A DNA stretch of 55,644 nt from Moraxellaceae bacterium (GTDB lineage Bacteria; Pseudomonadota; Gammaproteobacteria; Burkholderiales; Rhodocyclaceae): positions 1 through 55,644 of the forward strand of contig JAVHYF010000030.1 in the NCBI GenBank assembly GCA_031119205.1, in the 5' to 3' direction. The notes beneath the pieces are model-generated. The model was not told where the DNA came from and did no database searches. It saw only the letters and a list, made by a program, of their open reading frames with translations. The translations under genes were made by a program, and so were the position numbers. Shown here in pieces: positions 51,801 to 55,644 of this stretch; within the stretch, counting starts at the first letter, position 1; every line of letters begins with the position of its first letter.

Positions 51801-54800
51801 AACGGACCTGGCTCGCTTGGAGCAAGCCGAGTCGGACCATGCCGAGGTCGACCTCACCGAGACTGCGCTCAACCCGAGCCTGCTGTACGGATCCGATGAT
51901 TTCGGCCAGGAAACCTCGCTGGACCTGCCGAGCTTCGCCGAGCTGGAGGCCATTGCGAGCGGCGAACCGCGGAGCGAGACCGTTTCGGATATCGGACAGG
52001 TCATGCCGGGGGACGACGTGCTGACCCTTGCCGATCTGGAAGCCAGGGAGGCCGCCGAAGACCTGCCCGTGATGGCTGAGGCAGTGAGCGAAGATGCAAA
52101 CGGGGTCGCCGCGCAGTCCCCTGCCGCGGCCGAGACCGCACAGGAGGCGCCGGCACCTGTTGTCGCGGAGCCGAAGCTGCAGGAAGTGTCGATCGAGGAT
52201 GAAGCCGAGGGCGACATCGATCTGCCGCACATCAATCTCTATGCGCTCGGCAGCGAGGCCGCGCCGGACAGCGTTGCGCAGCGTGTGGCCGAGATCGTCG
52301 ATACCACGCCGTTCGTAGCGCCGCTGCCGAGTGACGAAGTGACGCTGGGCGACAACACCATTTCGCGCGGCCTCTTCGACATGTACATGGGTGAGGCGCG
52401 CCAGCATCTGGCGGTGCTGCGCGAAGAGGTCGGCCTGCTGCAGGCCAATCCCCTGCGTGCGCCGTCTACAGCATCCGTGCGTGCTGCCCACACCCTGGCC
52501 GGCATTTCCGGCACTGCCCGCATCGAGCCGGTGCAGGCGCTGGCCAAGGCGCTGGAGCATGCCCTGCACCACTTCAGCGACGTCGGCCGGGCGCCCGACC
52601 TCAATCAGACCGCCGTGATGGCGACCGCGGTGTCCACCCTCGAAGCGATGGTTGCCGAAGTGGAGCGCATGAGCGTGCCGCTGCTGGTTCCCGAGCTCGT
52701 GGAGCAACTCGACAACCTGCGTCCGCAGTTCGATTCGCCGCGCGAGCCTGCACCGGTCGAGCCCGCTCCATTCGTGCAGGCGAGCGACTTTACGCCCGCC
52801 AATGAAGTCCCGGCTGCGGTCACTGCCTACGATCTGCCGGAGCCCGAAGCCGCAATCGTCTCCGGGGCCGACGACGACGATGATGAGCCCCTGCACACCG
52901 TGCAGGACGATCTCGACGAACAGCTGCTGCCGATCTTCTTCGAAGAGGCCGATGAGTTGACCGCCGAGATCGAGGCCACGCTGCGCCAGCTGCGCAGCCA
53001 GCCCGACGATGCCGAAGCCATGAAGTCGCTGGCGCGCTCCCTGCACACCTTCAAGGGTAGTGCGCGGATGGCGGGTGCCATGCGCTTGGGCGAATTCATC
53101 CATGAACTCGAAACCCATCTGGAGGCGGACCTACTGGCGCAGAAGGCTGGCCCGCAGCTGGTCGACCAGATGGAAAACGGCATCGATGCCATCGGTGCCC
53201 AGTTGACCGCATTGCGTAACCCCGAGGCCGCCGCTGCGGCTGCTGCACAGGTGACCGCAGCAGGCGCGCCGACAGTCGAGGAAGAGGCCGCCGTGTCGTT
53301 CGGCATGCCGCTGGCCGCTGAAGTGTCGCAGCCCGCCGCAGCTGTGGCAGCGCCTGCGGCGCAGGCGGTGCAGCTCGCACCGGCCCCAGCCGACGAACTC
53401 GAAACCGTGCAGGGCACGCGCCCCAACCTGCGTGTGCGCGCCGATCTCATCGACCGCTTCGTGAACGAGGCTGGTGAAATCTCGATCGCGCGGACCCGTG
53501 TCGAAGGCGAGATGCGCACGCTGCGTCGCTCGCTGCTGGACCTGACCGAAAACGTGATCCGTTTGCGCAACCAGTTGCGCGAAGTGGAAATCTCTGCCGA
53601 ATCGCAGATGCAGTCGCGCATCGCGGCAGCCGAATCGCAGCACGCCGAGTTCGATCCGCTGGAGTTCGACCGTTTCACCCGCCTGCAGGAAGTCACGCGG
53701 ATGATGGCCGAGTCGGTGGGTGACGTAACCACCATCCAGCAGAACCTGTTGCGCAACCTCGACGCGGCAGACACTGCACTGCACTCGCAGGGCCGCCTCT
53801 CGCGCGACCTGCAGCAGGCGCTGATGGGTGTGCGGATGGTGCCGTTCGATGACCTGGCTGATCGTCTGCACCGCGTCGTGCGCCAGACTGCCAAGGAACT
53901 GGGCAAGCGCGCCAACCTCGACATCCGCGGCGGCCGTATCGAGATCGACCGCAGCGTGCTGGACCGCATGACGGCCCCGATCGAGCACTTGTTGCGCAAC
54001 GCCATCGCCCACGGCGTGGAGACGCCGGACGTGCGTTCGGCCAATGGCAAGTCCGAGATCGGTCAGATCACCATCACGCTGACCCAGCGTTCCAACGAAA
54101 TCTCGCTGGCGATGGCCGATGACGGCCGTGGCCTGAACTACGAGCGCATCCTCGCGCGCGGTCGCGAAGCGGGCCTCATCCAGTCCGGTGACCAACCGAC
54201 CGACAGCCAGCTCACCCAGCTGATCTTCGAACCGGGCTTCTCCACGGCCGAAACCGTGTCCGGTGTCGCCGGTCGCGGCGTCGGCATGGACGTGGTGAAG
54301 AACGAAACGCTGGCAGTCGGTGGCCGTATCGATGTGTCCTCCACGCCGGGTCAGGGCGCGCAGTTCCTAATCCACCTGCCGCTGACGCTGGCCGTCACGC
54401 AGGCCCTGCTGGTGCGCGCCGGTGGTCGCACCTTCGCCGTGCCGTCCAACATGGTCGAGCAGGCGCTGGAGCTGAAGGAAACGCCGCTGCAAGAAATCCG
54501 CGATCGCGGCTACGCCGAGTGGAAGACCCAGCAGTACCCGTTCCGCTATCTGCCGCGCCTGCTGGGCGACACCGCCACGCAACCGGAACAGGGCCGTTTC
54601 CACTGGGTTCTGTTGCTGCGTGCCGGTAACGAAACCCTGGCCATGCACATCGACGAACTGCGCGGCAACCAGGAAATCGTGGTCAAGAACGCCGGCCCGC
54701 AGTTCACGCGTCTGCAGGGCTACACCGGCGCCACCGTGCTGCCGGACGGCGAGATCGCACTGATCCTGAACCCCGTCGTGCTGGCCGGCCGCTACCGCAT

Positions 54801-55230
54801 CAGCGAAGAGAAGGGCGACGGTGACGAGTTCGCACCGGTGGCCGACACCTACGAGGTGCCGACGGTGATGGTGGTCGATGATTCGCTGACCGTCCGCAAG
54901 ATCACCAGCCGCTTGCTGGAGCGCGAAGGCTACCGCGTGGTCACCGCCAAGGACGGCGTCGATGCACTGGAGCAACTCGTCGAGCTCAAGCCCGACGTGA
55001 TGCTGCTGGACATCGAAATGCCCCGCATGGATGGCTTCGACCTTGCGCGTAACGTGCGTGCCGACGAGAAGCTCCGCGACATTCCGCTGATCATGATCAC
55101 GTCGCGCATGGCCGACAAACACCGCAACTACGCGATGGAAATCGGCGTCAACCACTACCTCGGCAAGCCTTACCAGGAAGAGCATCTGCTCGAACTCATC
55201 GCCGGTTTCATCGCCGCCGCACGGCGCTGA
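48886..55230 (+). CDS. chpA: ChpA/PilL hybrid CheA-like histidine kinase with multiple Hpt domains
   Basis: Predicted 2114-residue cytosolic kinase of the Pil-Chp system. Three good Hpt domains have His714 (HTFKGSSRMVG), His1202 (HTLAGISGTAR) and His1387 (HTFKGSARMAG). A weaker candidate is His50 (HQASGAL) in the N-terminal 600 residues, which otherwise match the PilL/FimV-like helical region. Acidic and Ala-rich linkers separate the domains. The CheA core follows: dimer region, N-box HLLRNAIAHGVE near 1700, G-box DDGRGLNYE, and a CheW domain at about 1850-1990. A receiver (Asp2042, LLDIEMPRMDGF) ends the protein. It should phosphorylate PilG and PilH. No CheR/PilK or CheB/ChpB gene follows. 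Confidence 0.95.
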   Translation: MSTSDFDIGPLTWVKSEIDAALDRARESIQKAQSGSERREPLRFAQTHVHQASGALSVVGLDGVSQFADAIDKLLASLASGERDPDDASITLALRGIAVLANYINELLAGAPHQPLRLFDTFRELVSARGGEPPVASELFFPDLGVRPALAQARDVEPARAAHELRVMRGRFEKGLLAWIRQPKSPEGPEEMLKAVRRIEQLQALPATRAFWWAAIAFFEGVAQQTIPTDRAAHKLCRRIDTQMRRLIEGSQVVAERLVRDVLYFVATANTNSPHAQAVRQVYRLERLLPSPEAQLSDTLRQPLALRVRETLEQAKDSWNRFSAGAAVALPQFAEHLAELGARTAPMRVAQVDRVLGALNELLGWLRADPLRANEALAMDVATGLLVIEQTNESPNADPAMLRRQVDMLCERYAARTRGEMLPALDDSVFGEASRRAQEKLFFNQLAREILTNLGQIEQTLDAFFRNPAQRDALPGLAGPLKQIEGAFAVLGEPRAVQLVREAAARVVAFAGQTEPPSPDECNDVAHQLSALGFYVEALKTGPAKLEHFLDPDSARLSDSEVEAVTVTVEAQLARDTRGTQELVEALKEAPQDEGLRQQLVSNLEALREDAHLIADSELEQNARDALASLKSGEVGTAELAEALAHVAPVAAPQISEEAASLMQASSEELDAELLEIFLEEATEVLETLRSEHAVVSAEPHNVESLTTLRRAYHTFKGSSRMVGLNDFSEAARHVEMTMNRWLQLDKNGSADILALVEHGRVVFDAWVKQLRSGGSAWYDAAALIKHADDLLTHLDNPDEPPPGKQPVPVAAPSAAVAAATVAGGAGAAGGTKMELDVDLSDDVEPAPARKLVEHSLSETTFDFDAFDLPELGHGESGYEASLEETRLDVPSLAALGLDEAPLDIEGEPQEMDLTSTMLTSPEMEPEPEVFALAAAAAEQVASVAEVAAMPAVVEEEQEVVAEMDLTSSLVGTDLARLEQAESDHAEVDLTETALNPSLLYGSDDFGQETSLDLPSFAELEAIASGEPRSETVSDIGQVMPGDDVLTLADLEAREAAEDLPVMAEAVSEDANGVAAQSPAAAETAQEAPAPVVAEPKLQEVSIEDEAEGDIDLPHINLYALGSEAAPDSVAQRVAEIVDTTPFVAPLPSDEVTLGDNTISRGLFDMYMGEARQHLAVLREEVGLLQANPLRAPSTASVRAAHTLAGISGTARIEPVQALAKALEHALHHFSDVGRAPDLNQTAVMATAVSTLEAMVAEVERMSVPLLVPELVEQLDNLRPQFDSPREPAPVEPAPFVQASDFTPANEVPAAVTAYDLPEPEAAIVSGADDDDDEPLHTVQDDLDEQLLPIFFEEADELTAEIEATLRQLRSQPDDAEAMKSLARSLHTFKGSARMAGAMRLGEFIHELETHLEADLLAQKAGPQLVDQMENGIDAIGAQLTALRNPEAAAAAAAQVTAAGAPTVEEEAAVSFGMPLAAEVSQPAAAVAAPAAQAVQLAPAPADELETVQGTRPNLRVRADLIDRFVNEAGEISIARTRVEGEMRTLRRSLLDLTENVIRLRNQLREVEISAESQMQSRIAAAESQHAEFDPLEFDRFTRLQEVTRMMAESVGDVTTIQQNLLRNLDAADTALHSQGRLSRDLQQALMGVRMVPFDDLADRLHRVVRQTAKELGKRANLDIRGGRIEIDRSVLDRMTAPIEHLLRNAIAHGVETPDVRSANGKSEIGQITITLTQRSNEISLAMADDGRGLNYERILARGREAGLIQSGDQPTDSQLTQLIFEPGFSTAETVSGVAGRGVGMDVVKNETLAVGGRIDVSSTPGQGAQFLIHLPLTLAVTQALLVRAGGRTFAVPSNMVEQALELKETPLQEIRDRGYAEWKTQQYPFRYLPRLLGDTATQPEQGRFHWVLLLRAGNETLAMHIDELRGNQEIVVKNAGPQFTRLQGYTGATVLPDGEIALILNPVVLAGRYRISEEKGDGDEFAPVADTYEVPTVMVVDDSLTVRKITSRLLEREGYRVVTAKDGVDALEQLVELKPDVMLLDIEMPRMDGFDLARNVRADEKLRDIPLIMITSRMADKHRNYAMEIGVNHYLGKPYQEEHLLELIAGFIAAARR

Positions 55231-55271
55231 TCCAGCGCCTGATCTACCACACAAAACGCCCGCACCGACCG

Positions 55272-55306
55272 AGGGGCAGGTTGTGCAGTTTGCGCAACCT
55301 GCCCCT
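55272..55306 (+). terminator. Terminator after chpA
   Basis: AGGGGCAGGTTG pairs with CAACCTGCCCCTT in a long hairpin, followed by TTAACTTTC. It is 41 bases past the chpA stop and ends the pil operon. Confidence 0.85.
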
Positions 55307-55368
55307 TAACTTTCACTTACTTCGGGGTGTTGGGCTGGGGTAGAATCCGCCCTCCCCGAACGTCTTTC

Positions 55369-55390
55369 GCTCAACGAGTTTTCGTTGGGC
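55369..55390 (+). promoter_or_regulatory. Hairpin and tandem repeat in the dusB leader
   Basis: GCTCAACGA-GTTT-TCGTTGGGC (9 bp, one G-U) is followed by TTTCGTTATT repeated exactly twice (55391-55410). A TAGAAT hexamer at 55341 could be the -10. The hairpin plus T-rich tail resembles an attenuator in the leader before dusB. Confidence 0.45.
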
Positions 55391-55429
55391 TTTCGTTATT
55401 TTTCGTTATTCCCTGTTGATCCCCTTGCC

Positions 55430-55644
55430 ATGGAATTTGCCGGCATCCGCCTGAAGAACAACCTGTTTGTCGCGCCCATGGCAGGCGTGACCGACCGGCC
55501 GTTCCGGCAGCTGTGCAAGAAAATGGGGGCAGGGCTGGCGGTGTCGGAGATGGTGACGTCGAACGCGTTGCTGTACGGCAGCACCAAGACGCAGCGCCGC
55601 GCCAATCACGAGGGCGAGGTCGATCCGATCTCGGTGCAGATCGC
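55430..55644 (+). CDS. dusB: tRNA-dihydrouridine synthase DusB (5' part only)
   Basis: The frame opens at ATG 55430 and runs off the window after 71 codons. MEFAGIRLKNNLFVAPMAGVTDRPFRQLC is the FMN-binding start of Dus enzymes, and SEMVTSNALLYGS is DusB-like. The product reduces uridines in the tRNA D-loop. In related bacteria dusB is followed by fis, which would lie outside. Confidence 0.9.
   Translation, partial: MEFAGIRLKNNLFVAPMAGVTDRPFRQLCKKMGAGLAVSEMVTSNALLYGSTKTQRRANHEGEVDPISVQI

Noticed and set aside
50437..53118. 893-codon minus-strand open frame
   Set aside because: Antisense shadow of chpA caused by its G+C-rich codons.

Overview
This 55.6-kb window is chromosomal DNA of a G+C-rich Gram-negative bacterium, most likely a betaproteobacterium of the Rhodocyclales/Methyloversatilis type. 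That placement is an inference. It rests on a PEP-CTERM sorted protein, an MlaE-F-D-PqiC lipid transport operon, and a rubredoxin-pilGHIJ-chpA run beside divergent thiD-thiE-hemL. No rRNA, tRNA, CRISPR array, prophage or insertion sequence was seen. Coding regions are dense, and many long antisense frames are G+C artefacts.

Left part (1-6.8 kb, minus strand): an MHYT/PAS sensor kinase cut by the window edge, then a polysaccharide island. The island holds a PL10-type pectate lyase lipoprotein, a cysteine-free C-type-lectin PEP-CTERM protein, and a CBM2-polyserine-polysaccharide lyase. The two lyases share a TAGGG-N5-CCC motif at matching distances upstream.

6.9-14.1 kb: an Mla-type phospholipid ABC operon (minus), ispD-ispF (plus), thpR, a cytochrome b561-type protein, and a SAM methyltransferase that carries an export signal. 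14.3-21.6 kb: a complete RND efflux operon (acrA-acrB-oprM-like) followed by two TetR genes, with a TetR-like operator over the acrA promoter. 21.6-25.4 kb: a host-attachment-family protein, mtfA, and relA, which looks leaderless.

25.4-38.8 kb: a candidate structured small RNA with a predicted pseudoknot and a strong terminator, a ROK regulator with a clear promoter/operator, then an amide/ureide catabolic island. The minus-strand arm is SnoaL-like protein, NodB-fold deacetylase/allantoinase-like protein, amidase and a GntR-FCD regulator. The divergent plus arm is a Tat-like branched-chain/amide binding protein, LivH, one polypeptide that fuses LivM, LivG and LivF, an HpxZ/AtzH-like protein and an HpxW-like Ntn amidohydrolase. 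ATTGTSGACAAT-like sites near the regulator and in the divergent promoter suggest one regulon. Several palindromic intergenic repeats interrupt the cluster.

38.8-41.4 kb: a YtrA-type GntR regulator with its ABC ATPase and membrane protein. 41.4-44.7 kb (minus): a hypothetical gene, hemL, thiE and thiD. 44.8-55.2 kb (plus): rubredoxin, then the Pil-Chp twitching/chemosensory operon pilG, pilH, pilI, pilJ and a 2114-residue ChpA. The window ends inside dusB.
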